Both the position numbers and the translations under genes were made by a program. Below the pieces are notes generated by a model. It had not been told where the DNA came from. It saw only the letters and a list, made by a program, of their open reading frames with translations, and searched no databases. From assembly GCA_003260075.1 (NCBI GenBank), contig QLIY01000303.1:62001-126000 (forward strand): a stretch of 64,000 nt of DNA, given 5' to 3'. The number at the start of each line of letters is the position of its first letter. Within the stretch, counting starts at the first letter, position 1. Source of the stretch: Phallusia mammillata (taxonomy: Eukaryota > Chordata > Ascidiacea > Phlebobranchia > Ascidiidae). Positions 37,816 through 61,300 of the stretch are shown in pieces.

Positions 37816-38996
37816 AAGGGTGGCTTTCTGATATACTTCCATTTTATATATTCTATACGATATTTACCAATTTACTATACACATCATTTGATCTACACAT
37901 ATGATTGTTTTTGTAAACAAAAACNNNNNNNNNNNNNNNNNNNNNNNNNNNNNNNNNNNNNNNNNNNNNNNNNNNNNNNNNNNNNNNNNNNNNNNNNNNN
38001 NNNNNNNNNNNNNNNNNNNNNNNNNNNNNNNNNNNNNNNNNNNNNNNNNNNNNNNNNNNNNNNNNNNNNNNNNNNNNNNNNNNNNNNNNNNNNNNNNNNN
38101 NNNNNNNNNNNNNNNNNNNNNNNNNNNNNNNNNNNNNNNNNNNNNNNNNNNNNNNNNNNNNNNNNNNNNNNNNNNNNNNNNNNNNNNNNNNNNNNNNNNN
38201 NNNNNNNNNNNNNNNNNNNNNNNNNNNNNNNNNNNNNNNNNNNNNNNNNNNNNNNNNNNNNNNNNNNNNNNNNNNNNNNNNNNNNNNNNNNNNNNNNNNN
38301 NNNNNNNNNNNNNNNNNNNNNNNNNNNNNNNNNNNNNNNNNNNNNNNNNNNNNNNNNNNNNNNNNNNNNNNNNNNNNNNNNNNNNNNNNNNNNNNNNNNN
38401 NNNNNNNNNNNNNNNNNNNNNNNNNNNNNNNNNNNNNNNNNNNNNNNNNNNNNNNNNNNNNNNNNNNNNNNNNNNNNNTTTACGTTTCGGGGGCCTGTGG
38501 GTGAACCGCTGGGTAATTCGGGGTCAAACTTCTGGAGGATCAAGTTTGGATTAATAACTAACATATGTCCAAATTTGAATAAATTTGAAGCACTCTTTCT
38601 TTACCAAACCAGCGTTACAAACCAGCGTTAAAAATTTTACGTTTTCGGGGCCTGTGGGTGAACCGCTGGGTCATTCAGGGTCAAACTTCAGGAGGATCAA
38701 ATTTTGGTTAATAACTAACATCTGACAAAATTTAAACAAATTTGAAGCACTCTTTCTTGACCAAACGCATATAACAAACCATGTTTTAAAAACTTTGCAT
38801 TTTGGGGGCCTGTGGGTGAACCGCTGGGTAATTCGGGGTCAAACTTATGGAGGATCAAATTCGGGCTAATAACTAACATCTGTGCAAATTTGAAGCACTC
38901 TTTCTTAACCAAACGCGTCTAACAAGCCAGCGTTAGACAGAAAAAAAATACGGACAAAAACAATATGTGTCCCCTTCAGGGAAGGGGACCCATAAT
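37816..38996. repeat. Dispersed repeat copy B with ~156-bp tandem units
   Basis: Left end agaagggtggctttctgata at 37816. After a gap (37925-38478) there are three tandem units starting near 38479, 38634 and 38792, each with gggcctgtgggtgaaccgct and aagcactctttctt. The right end near 38970-38996 has a strong hairpin (gtccccttc / gaaggggac) followed by ccataatta. Copies: 5787-6958 and the short deleted one at 51731-51796. Class unknown. Confidence 0.75.
37925..38478. other. Assembly gap (N run)
   Basis: 554 N bases directly before a tandem array; probably more of the same array. Confidence 0.99.
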
Positions 38997-39283
38997 TACC
39001 ACTTGCAGTGCAGCTTTTGACTGTTTGCAAAAATCGTCCCCTATTCTATTTTCTTGTTTTAAAGTTCAAGGCAATCGCCTCTTCAGAACATTTGTCGTCA
39101 AATTATGTGACTCACATGTCTTTTCAGGCATTGGGAATCATGTGCATTAATTCGCATAGCACATTTTAAAATGTAAATTTTACTTGCTGGTACTTGAAAT
39201 CCGGGTTCTTCGATATACCTATTTTACAGTTCCTTAATAAGTGTACAATTGAGGCTGCATGTAATTTTGCCCTTACAAATTGT

Positions 39284-39684
39284 TAGTGATGGGACGGGTA
39301 CCCGGTACTCGGTATCGAACGATTTCAGTGGTATCGATACTCGTACTCGGTATCGAAATATTTTGTCTCAGTTTTCGATACCAAATGCCGGTATACATCA
39401 TAAGAATATGGGCAACTTTTTGCCAATATTTCCTTCGGACAGCACAAAATCGGGAAAAATTTCCGCAAGGTTATGTATATATTTTTCGCTATCATGTGGT
39501 GATTACATTTTTCGGCGGGTGTGTGTGCACGCCTGTACCACGGCCATGGTAGATAATTTGTCCAGTGATATACCACACTATACTTAAGTACTCGGTAATC
39601 GTACTCGGTATCGAAGGTATTTTAACGTGGTACTCGTACTCGGTATCGGTACTCGCTTAAAAATCTGGTATCGTCCCATCACTA
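39284..39684. mobile_element. hAT-type MITE, 401 bp
   Basis: Ends TAGTGATGGGACG and CGTCCCATCACTA, with perfect 8-bp duplication caaattgt at 39276-39283 and 39685-39692. Subterminal parts are rich in the alternating motif actcggtatcg. Partial relative at 7194-7256. Confidence 0.92.
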
Positions 39685-39855
39685 CAAATTGTAACTGTTT
39701 TACAATAGACAATTTAAAATAAACAAGAAGCACTTGCAGGCACAAATAAATTATCAAGGCATCGAAATACATAAAATGGCAGAAATTAAAAACAACATGT
39801 ACACAAGCACGATGAGAGACAAAAATGAGATAAAGGTGAACGACTAAGAAAACAT

Positions 39856-39861
39856 TTTATT
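39856..39861 (-). terminator. Polyadenylation signal of EGLN-type gene
   Basis: AATAAA on the minus strand, about 145 bases after the stop codon at 40005. Confidence 0.5.
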
Positions 39862-40004
39862 GAAATCAGTAATATAGATGTGTTTTCTGTACATAATACT
39901 GTCAAGCAGTAGGGCTTTACAATTGTAACTCGTGAACTGCTACATTGTTGATTTCTTGGATGAAAACACTTTCTATTTTCCAGGTATGGAATTCATCATC
40001 CAGT

Positions 40005-42046
<2,042 letters not shown>

Positions 42047-42294
42047 AATTAGACATCCCTTGTCTGGTCACAACATCACCTCTTATGGCGCACCATTGTT
42101 TTTTCAACACAAAATGATTGTCAACAGCAATATGACTATATATAGGTTCCTGCTGATCAGAGGAACAAACAAGAAAACAATACTTCAGCAAAACATAAAC
42201 TTTGTTTTAAAAAGTGTGAAGTTTAGGTATGGATGGTTGCCAACCTTCCCTTATTTCAGAGCACATTCTTTTTACTCTGCTCTATATTTTGTTG
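42047..42294. other. Upstream flank of EGLN-type gene
   Basis: Likely promoter and 5' UTR region by position only; no motif recognised. Confidence 0.4.
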
Positions 42295-42697
42295 GGGTGA
42301 CACTAAAACGTTGAATGGGCGGGACGTCGCGGAAATCGCTCAATATCGGGTAAATTGCTGACGGTTAGTGCTATTAGGGTTAGGTTGAGGTTTTATAATA
42401 GTATATGAATCAAAAAATGTCCCTGCCTAAAACTTATTCAACTATTTCCTGACATTAGGCCAAAATGCTATGGCGGGACGTCGCGGGAGATGGCGGGACG
42501 TTTCGGGCGCGGAATGTAGTGTTCGGCGGAATTTTTTTTAATGATTTACTATTATAAAACCTTATCCCAACCTTAATAGCTCCAACCGTCAGCAATTTAA
42601 CCCGATATTTAGAGGTTTTCACGACGTCCCGCCATCTCCCGCGACGTCCCGCCCTCCATTCCACCCATCCCGCCCATTCAGCGTTTTAGTGTCACCC
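42295..42697. mobile_element. Fold-back MITE, 403 bp
   Basis: Long terminal inverted repeats start GGGTGACACTAAAACG and end CGTTTTAGTGTCACCC. Perfect 8-bp duplication ttttgttg at 42287-42294 and 42698-42705. Complementarity extends inward through gctgacggtta / taaccgtcagc-type sequence and ttataatagta / tactattataa, so almost the whole element can fold on itself. Confidence 0.9.
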
Positions 42698-42705
42698 TTT
42701 TGTTG

Positions 42706-45627
42706 TTCTTGTCAAGGTTTAAAATGACAATTGATTCGTAAAAAATGTGTAATACCATTTTATTCTACGAGTTTATATTATCTAATAGCCAAAATTAAAG
42801 AAACAAATTATCTTTTTAAATTAAAAATAAATTTTCTTTTTTTCATGTAAAGGCTTGTTTAAAAACTTTAAAGATGACACCAATTTTTGGCTAAATGAAT
42901 ACTTTAGTGCAAGTTTACCTAACTAGGTTACTTAATGGCAAATCAGAAATATATTTTGGCCACAAGCATACCATCTGGTCTCCTTCATCCTAAATGCCAA
43001 AAATATCCTTTTTTTGAAAAAAACATGGCAAGCTATCAGTCCATGTCACCTAAAATATCCAACATCGGGGTTTGAAATGTGTGAACAAACAGCGTATTAC
43101 AGTTCTAAATCCAACTTCTTATCATAACTTTCGTGAATTTAAGGTTTCGTTTTGTTCAAAAATGCAGACCCATTTTGTACACGCAATGACCTTCTCGTTA
43201 GCACTGCCGTGATTAGATAAATCTGTTTGCAAATTCATGAGGCAATTTATAGTAATTCGATAATAGTACACTCCATTTACCAATTCACATACATCACGTT
43301 TACCAAGTTTTACGTTATGTAACAAATCAGGCGCTACTTATCCGGATAAAATTTTATCCGGTGTACTACAAACTTCATTAAATTTTGACTCATTCTGTCC
43401 CCCAAAATCAAGAAAGTTGTGTTTTAGCAGTTTTTTTCTACCGTGCAAGTATTCAGCACAAAAAATTTGCAAAACTGTGTAAATAAATGACTTCAGTGGA
43501 AAAGAGGGCCCATAAAATTTAATATTAGGCCAGTTTATAAATGACATGTGTATAAATAGTCTAACTTCTTTGCCCTTGCAAAACGTTTAGGTTTGAAACC
43601 GAATCAGCCAAGAATTTCACAAAATAACGATAGCGTTGTTTTAAGTGGCGTTTTATTAATACCAGGCGTCCATTACAGTAAACTGCGACATCACGTAAAC
43701 CATATCCTATCTTTGTCTGACTGCAACAGAAAACGACATAGTCAACTCATAACAATGTCGGAAATTACAATCATATAAAAATATCAACTAAAACTAAAGG
43801 CATTCCGATGATGTCAGAAACTACTTGAGTTGCGACAAAACTTAAAAAACGCAGACTCATTGCGCTTCTCTTTCGTGAGTTTGCGGTGTTACCATAAAAA
43901 GAACAGGAGGTTCAGCGTTACTTTTCGCTGGGATACCTTTTCTAGTTGCCGCTGTGGTGGTTTTCACTTCTCCGCTGGCAGTCCGGTACAGCAGCTTGTC
44001 AGTGCCGTTTTCTTGCATCCGGAAGCTTTTAACAGTAAATTTAATAAAAACCCTTTACGCTAGCATAAGCAGCTACAGTGCTCGTCCCATTCTGCACGTA
44101 AGCAATGGCTTGACTGTTTGAACAACCCGGCGTTCACACGATCAGTACACCACGGGCTCGGACTAGACATCCACGTTCAAGCCCAGTACAAAGCAGAATT
44201 GTTATTTGCACAATTGATTTCAAGTTCCCAATACACGTAATGCAAACAAACAAGGCTAACTGACTGCTTACGCCCCGACTAAAACGACTTACGAACGTTT
44301 ACGTATCAAAGGAAGTAATATATATCGCTGCAACTTGGCTATGCACTTACTGGTATAGAGTTACCATAGTGGGTGCACGAAAACGCAAAAATTATACAAA
44401 TTATTAGGAAAGAAACTGTTTTTCGGTTGGTAATGGCAAATGTATCCGAATGCTTAAAATACGTAAGTTTATATTTTTTTAAATTGCAAAACTGATTTTG
44501 TATTCAGAATTAAGGACCAAATCAGTTTCGGTTTCAAGTTAAAAAAAATTGACCTTTGTTCAACCACCTTTTATGTAATAATCTTTATCAAACACATTGC
44601 AAGTGATCAAAGTTGTAGGTTTACATTGACTACGTGCATTTGGGTAATGAGTAGGCTACAGGCGTGTCAGGAATGTTGGCTCAACCGCAGCGAACCAAAG
44701 GTAAATTCTGATGTTATTCATTATCAGACAAAGAATTTAACACGTTTACTACTAACTCTTTAAATAAATATCGCAGTTATTAGATTTTTGCTAAACTTAT
44801 TTTTTGTCGGTTAACTACGTGATGTAGAACGAACAAAATCAGTACATTTTTAGTTCATTCATTCAACTGCTCTTTGAACAGACCGACAAGGTCCAACCTT
44901 TGGGCGTCCATTTAAAATTCGCTTATAAATTTGCACCTACACGACAAAACATGTTTTTTGGGGTTTGCTAATTTGCATATTTCTTTCAAGTATATTTGAT
45001 CTCTATTGAAAAACTTTTTGTAACCTAAGGAATCTCCCGCAGACAATAGAATGTAAAAAAGAAAGATTCTTGCTTCTTATCAGTAGTATAACACGTATAA
45101 TACTGATCTCTATTGGTTAGTAAGTTGGTCTTGACAAAATCTATAGATATAAGACTTTCTGCATTTGGATTACACAACATACGTGTAGGAGGAAGTTTAG
45201 TTCTTTTTCCTTGATAGCAAATCCACGTGTTATTTTTGATTATAGAATATTTGGTTCAATTGATATTTGAGGGATTCGCACTGTTTTTTTCACAACCCAA
45301 TTACGTAATACTGTTTTTAAATATCATCAAAAGTACAGTTTGGCTTCCAAAGAGCCTGTTGAATTTATTCGCGCCAATTTCACAACAGTCAAGCTGAGGA
45401 ACATTACCGTCGAGAGGCAAAGAAAAAAACACAATAACAAATGTTTCACGGTTTTGCACAAGACGCGGGGTCGATTTCTTCACAAGGAATATCGCTGGGG
45501 AAAGGTTACCCCGCAAATCCTCTTCATTTTTGTACGAAAACCTATAGCCCGGGCCTAAAAAGAATATACAGCTTAAAACATTGGTTTTACACTGGTTTGT
45601 TTAAATGTTATTACCGCTAGGTGGCGA
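42706..45627. other. Intergenic region between EGLN-type gene and DDX23
   Basis: Short open frames only (for example at 43830-44063 and 45340-45558), with no recognisable domain and no splice-consistent partners. Nothing else seen. Confidence 0.5.
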
Positions 45628-54352
<8,725 letters not shown>

Positions 54353-56200
54353 GACTTTGAAAAGTTGATCTGCAAAGTGCAAACCTTACTGGAAAAGATC
54401 AAAACAAAACGTTTTGCTTGCGCACTGCAAAATTAGCAGGTGTTGCCCAAACATAGAAATCAAAAATAAGTTTAAGTCACTGATCTCTATGGGGATTTCT
54501 GTCATACGCGCAAGTCTTTACGTGTGTATTTTAAGATATCATGTAAATTAGTTAAACAGCCAAACAGGATGTTTTGATGTGTAACAACTAAATGTTTGTA
54601 TCTAAACTTACTGTTGAAATCTTTTTAGGGAACTGCAATAACCGGGCAAAAGCACACTCTGGAGAGAATGTTTAAGAATGGCAGCAATTCGACAATCTTT
54701 CATTTCTACTAGCTATTGATTTTATACCACGAGCTAAGTAGAAAACGAATGACTGCCGATTGAATATTTTGAGATTAGGTTTGGATTAGTCAGCACAAAT
54801 TTATGGGACATCCGATTAAAGGAAAATACAAGGTTCTTCAGCCGCAATCACTAATGCAGCGAAGGTAAGGCGATGCAAATTTCCTAAATCGATTGTCCTG
54901 TCGGACTTAAAATGTATTGCTTTTCCTTCCATGAAATGTTGTAGAGTTTCGACGCAGTGTGGGTAGGCCTACACTTCGTAGAGGTGTAGACAAACACCTA
55001 TCGCAAAAGGTTTAAATTTTGCAGAAGTTTAACGCTGTTTAATTAGTTCTTTAGATCAGACAACACGAAATGTAAAAAGTAAGGTATCTTACATTTTAAA
55101 TCGAATCTGTTAATCTTATGATTTTGGAATTTCATGCATATGCAACAGAATTTTATAACCTGTTTGTTAATGTCTTCAATGCTATTCGGTATTGTTAGTT
55201 AGTTCAAGAAACCTTCATAGGTAGACAAGCAGTGAATGTAAAAAAAACAGGTGATGTAGGAGTTTAAGTTCAATTCAAACGTAGTGACAAATTGCCAGTT
55301 TGTATTATTTTTAAGCTAATTGAAACTTGATTTTTATTTGAAGTTTAAACACACTGAAGAATATGATACGACAAAAATGGGCATTTTAAAGCATAAATTA
55401 ATGGATGTAAAATATTGGTGTACAATCAATTATATGCCTCAGTGGCAATCAAGGTTGGGTTATAGAGGCAGTGAAAGGAAGGACAAGGCTTTAATTGAAA
55501 GTGAATAAATAATTTAATACAAGCTATTTTTCAATCATGCAATTAATTCAGGGTCTACTGATCAGTTATGTAACTCAATGTGCTGCCAAGTTTGCTTGTT
55601 GAAAATACGAATAGAACGTATAAAAATATTAACAAATTTGTCTATAGTGTAGATTAGAGCAAGAAAGTTAAGTAAATGTTGCATAATTTACAGACCTGAA
55701 CGTAAGGTCTCGCAAAAGACAAACTTTAATTAGGGTGAAATAAATAAGGCTTGAAATGCGTAATGATATAAAGCGCATAACAGTCAGATGTTTTTTTGCG
55801 AGCACAAGGTTTTAAAATATTTAACATAGCGTTTCATGCGTTTTATTGTACGAATTCAGGCATTGTCGAGGGCGACCGCCAAATAAACTTGTATAATGTC
55901 AGGTAACCAGGCTAAAGTATGATTACCTGTGATTTCAAAGTAATGAAAATGACCCTTTAAGTTGCAGTGATGATGGATACTATGCGTTTAGACATGTGCA
56001 GAAAAAAACTAATATATTCATAACTTATATCTAAAAATTGACTGGCATTCAAAGGAAACACTAACTTTAGTTAATTTTGTTGATGTGCTGTTTCCAAATT
56101 TTAAAGTCATTTACTTCATTTATCTTGTACAGATGAATACTTGGTGACAATAGATAGTTGATAAAATTTGTCGAAAATTTGGCACCACCACATTAACATA
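54353..56200. other. Divergent spacer between DDX23 and the RGS gene
   Basis: About 1.85 kb with no supported coding frame. Both genes point outward, so both promoters or 5' UTR exons should lie here. No TATA box or other element is convincing. Confidence 0.5.
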
Positions 56201-58359
56201 ATGACTACAAATAATCCAAGAAGGGGCTCTCAATGGGCTCGATCAACCTGGAAAAGAGCTCTTGAGGGGGCCTTGATTTCGCCTTTGTTCGATGATGGCA
56301 CCATGATTATAAGTAGTGACCACAACGATGGAGTGTTGCTCAACGTACAAGCTCTTGACCAGGTAAACAGTGCAATCAATAATAATAAAAAAACGGTTAC
56401 AGATTACTGAGTTGATGGTCGACCACCTTTTTGCGCATATGCGGTTTCGTGTCTACAGCTACCCCTTTGTCGCATATGGTTGGTCCAATTGTCACAATCG
56501 CTTAATGGCATGGTAAAGCTGTAGCAGGTTAAGCATGAACTTATATTGTGCCCTTCACTATTATTAAGGCCTTGTTATATAGTGTACATATGTCGCTATC
56601 TGAATCTTGTTAAGCGAAATGATCTCAACTCAACTCAAACCATAAGAAACCGACAGGTCGGTCTAAACCGGTGGTTCCCAACCTTTTTTTGTCGCGACCC
56701 AAATACTTCCCAAAATTTAGTTTTGTGGATTCTCGCGACCCATAAACATACATTCATACTATTTTGGGTTGATTTTTGTTTGTAAATCAGGAAAGCTTTT
56801 CGAAAATTACTGCGCCAATTTGAAAAATCAAATAATATTCGTTTATTTTTAACCGACTTAGAGCTGGTTCAAAGCATTATCAGCCAGACAACGCTTAACA
56901 GTGATCTCACACAAATATTATGACGTCACAATCAGAATTAACCACTACCATGCCAAATCGTCATGAAATTATTATTGGGCAACAATTTATGGCCTTGGGA
57001 AATAATAAAATAACGCTACGAAACGAAGTCAAGGAGTAGATGCTTTTATTCCGACAAAAACAGGCGACCCAACAGAATTGTCAGGCGACCCAACTTTGGG
57101 TCGCGACCCATAGGTTGGGAAACACTGGTCTAAACTAATGTTCAAACTATCACAAAGGAAAACTTTTTGAATCCATTTAAACGGAGTTGCAATAAATGTA
57201 CTGCGACTCGTTATAACCAAATGTATTCACTTTTTTCGCTGTAGCGAGTGATTTCCGATCTTGAGAACCCCCAACCATAATTGCAAAAATTCTTATAATA
57301 GGTTTTCATTACTGTAACCTGGTTAGGATAAATTAACGAGTTTATTGCAATCGATATTTTCACCGACATTCTTGCTAATTTTATGCAGGAAGAAGACAAC
57401 ACAACAGGAAAAAACAAACAAGCTGATCAAGGTTTGCAGTTTCCGCCGCGGCAAAGCGTCCTTACTAGGGTAATTAAATTGTCTTGCCTGTATCTAGAAT
57501 TAACAACCATTTAATCTACTGCAATCCAATTAAAACCGGTTGCACAAGGTGTACAGTTAAATGGTAATTTGTGTAAAATGTTGTTTCTCCTTCTGATTAC
57601 CATAATGATGAATGACGGTAGGTTTCTAGCTGTAGGGCGTTGTGCCCTGGTGCCCTGGTGCGCCATTGAACCTGTATCGGTTTTATACTAGCACACCCGC
57701 CTTATAATGCCTGCACAACTAATATAATATAATGTTTTATTTTTACAGTACGTCGTTTAAATATTTTATGTAGGATCGTGTGCTTTGAGAAACTATTCCT
57801 TTACAACATATGGGCTACTAGTTTTAAACAAAGAGAGCCGATAAAGTCGTACTAAATTTACAAAAATACTTACAAAAGTATATTTTTGACAAGAGAATTC
57901 AAAGGGTTCTGAATGAAAGTGTTTTCCTATTTGGTAAAAAATGTTAGTTTCTTACCAAAAAGGCACATATAAAAAAACTTGCTAGTTTCTCGTAAGTATA
58001 ATGGTTTGATAATGGAAAACCTACAATTTAATTTGCAACACTTTTGCTACACTGAGAAATAATATTTTGCTTTAAAACTGACATTTTACCACTATTGTGA
58101 TTACGAGAAATTCTATAGCTTTGCTACTAACTAACTGCTAAGTTATATAGAAATTTTAACTCAACTCAAATCAGTTTTAGTTCTTTTCTATTCTACAGCT
58201 TACGGCCTTAATAGTTGAAATGCAGCACGCAAGTACGGGACTTCCAACCGTTATTCAGAGTTTTAAGGGAATTTGTGACACATCCAGTTGCCAGGCAACC
58301 TGTGGAATGAACGCACCTTGTGCAAAAACCGGTGTTCCCGACGCTTTTATGGCTTCTAC

Positions 58360-58398
<39 letters not shown>

Positions 58399-61300
58399 TA
58401 TCCAATGGCTCACGACCACCCTTGACATAACGTCATATGGAGGTACGTAACAAGGCATGCTTCCCGTAAAAGTTTTTGGTTGTTTATATTTGCTTGGGTG
58501 TTTGCGGAGTTGCAAGTCGGGCCTGGTTCAGTCCAAATGAAACAGGTTTGTTTAGGCCGCAGCGGTTCTCAAACCGTTGTCCGCGGCCCGGAAAGCAATT
58601 TCGCGGGGACCGCTAAGAGCTTGAAGAATTTTCAAGTTATTTGCTGTGAGATTGTGCTATGAAAAAAAATAATTCAAAGTAGAACTTAAGATTAACGTTC
58701 TTTACTGAACAATGCTGTTTATCTAATCACACGAAATTAACATAAATAGAATTGTTCGCGCACAATCCTGATTTTTTAAAAACTCTATTCTGTGGAATGT
58801 AAGAAAATTGGCTATTGTTTCCACTAAATTTGTCGTTGTGTTTTATTTGTTTTGCGAAAACAAATGTTATTCGCTTTTATAAGCATCATTGGCTATTGTT
58901 TGTTAACTAGAATTTTAAGTTGGCGAAAATATACATAAAGCTGTATAGACCGCGAGTCCTCGAGATAGTGGAAAAAGAAGCGTTATGAACAAACTTTGGT
59001 TTGAGAACCACTGGATTAGGGCCCGACTCACTTGACCACATGTATGGTAATTTCACGTTGGTAATCACATTTTTAGCCTAATCGTTTAAAAAACTGTTAA
59101 AAAACAATTTCAGACTTCCAACTATGTTTCGACTTGTTAGTGCATAAGTGCGTGTATCTGTTACTATAGTTGAAACAAATGTACGAAATCAATCGTTGTA
59201 CGCATCAAGGTAACTTGAACAGTACCTATCGCCAAGAGTAAAGCTCTTTTGTTAAATAAATTTATATACGTTTACGCACTATCTAAATGTATTAATAGTC
59301 ACAAAAACGAATTATAAGCAGCTTGTTCTGTGCAAAGATCAATAAATCAGTAAATTTTATTCATTTTGGTTACACTAGAAACCCACAAGAGAGATCCATC
59401 TCATTGAAAAGAAACCCACAAGAGAGATCCAGGCTCATTGAAAAGACCATTACATTGGTTGAATATATCGATTTTTTTGTGGTGATTAATCACAAGTATT
59501 TGTTTTTACTAGAGGCCTGTCACCTGGCAACCATGATGTGCAGAATGGGGTTTATTTTTCCATGCACGACAGAGTGGAATGCGAGCGAACTAAGTGTTGG
59601 GGTTCAAGATGATAATGTCTTTTACCGATACCAGGTAATAATGCTTTTATTTAGCACAAAAAACGACAATACGGCCCCATAACTTTAAAACAGTTTGAAA
59701 AACTGAATCCAGTTAAAGGCATGGTTTTCACATTGGCAAATGTTGGCAGTATGCGCATTCACCGGTAGAGCTACTAACCTTAGAACTCACGGTAGCCAGG
59801 TTTGCTTATTTCCGGTAGGTGGCGCATGCAAATATTTTAAATGCAGTTTGTGTAAAAAATCCCCGTGAAAAAAAAAAAAAAATGCTGACGGTTAGGGTTG
59901 TTAGGGTTTGTCTAAGGCAGTGGTTCTTAACCTTTTTGGTGTGGTTTCCCACTTAAGTAAATCACCAAGTTCGAATTTCCCCCTCTGTTATTTTTATAAT
60001 GATGTTTTGTGCCCAACATTAACAAAAACATATTCTTTAATCGAAACAATTTTGTGAAGCGATTTTGTCGGGACCTTAAAGGCATACTGCAATCTTATTT
60101 AGTTTAAATAGTGATTTCGTGAGAAAGTAAAGTCAGGTGGAATTTTGAAAAATCCCATGTGCTTGCATTAGTCGTTTATTGCATGACAATCAACAGATCA
60201 AATGCATTGATTCGCGAACAATAACAAAGTCATTGATACTTTTAGCAATGTCTGTGACGTAACAAACGATTTTTTGGATTTTTTTGCGCCTTGTAAAACT
60301 AGGTGAAGTTAATCTTACATGTTGTTGCGGAAAATATTGTATTATAAATTAACTTTCAACGGTTAATTTCAACCCACGGGCCCGAGTTGGGTGACTTCTG
60401 ACTCACATAATTTCCCTCTAAAAACATTCAATTTTTCCCACCGGTTAAGAACTGGTCTAAGGTTTCATAATAATACTTACCAATAAAGTTAACCTAAAAA
60501 CCCAGTTCTTTATATATTTTTTTTCCTAATCAGTCTAACTGTTAATTTAAATAACTGCACTCTTTACGCTATCTATCGGCATTTAGCAAACCTTTTCTGC
60601 TGTTAGTTTTAACGTTACTAGCTCCACCGCATTCACTTTGTGTTTGGTTGTGGATTCTAATGCCACTTACGTTTCTTTGAGCACGAAGCTTATTCGGCTA
60701 CTTGATTAGCAATATCACTCACTTTTATGGCTCCAAACGTTAATTTGTTAAACAAATTTTCTCTTTGATTCACACTTGCCACATTAAAGTTATTGAATTG
60801 ACTCAAGTCGTATTCTGCAAAAGCTTGATTTAGGTCAATAACTTCAACTCGGACAGATGATCCGCATAGGTCTATTACAAAATAACTATTACTTTCATTT
60901 TGCACAGACACCCTACCATTGGCCTTCAGAAAATTTGGCTGCCACAGAAAATGACCACGGTAAGGCAAATTGAAATGCTTTAAACAAATTGCCAATTAGC
61001 ATTTTGTATTTGTAGCCTGTTATCTCCTTTCGAGAGAAATGAATCCAGATTTTGCTCCGTTGGATGAATACGAAACTGTAAGTTCGTGATCCATATGTGT
61101 ACTTCACATGTTGAAATACATGTTTTAAAGTTTGTCTTCAAATCAAAATGACTTAACTCAAGCTTTTTTGTGTAAAGAAATGCTTAGCTCACCTGGAAAA
61201 GATGCTGAGTCATCAGTGGGGATTCAGCAATAGAGCAACAGCCGTCAAAGAAAAGTAGGTCACGTTTGACCAACGCTTTTTTATTAATTTAAATACAAAT

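Noticed and set aside
37888..38631. Long open frames of 220-247 codons
   Set aside because: They are created by the run of N bases; only a few real residues lie at the ends.
38479..38940. CRISPR array
   Set aside because: Three tandem ~156-bp units with no spacer/repeat alternation, in an animal genome; a minisatellite.
43830..45558. Possible small genes (77 and 72 codons)
   Set aside because: No recognisable family, no splice partners and overlapping antisense frames; insufficient support.
58255..58515. Minus-strand frame with poly-glycine
   Set aside because: Shadow of the RGS exon 3 poly-C tract on the other strand.
60690..61107. Minus-strand open frames of 64-101 codons
   Set aside because: They are antisense to the RGS exons 60908-60959 and 61016-61077, whose phase and family match are clear.
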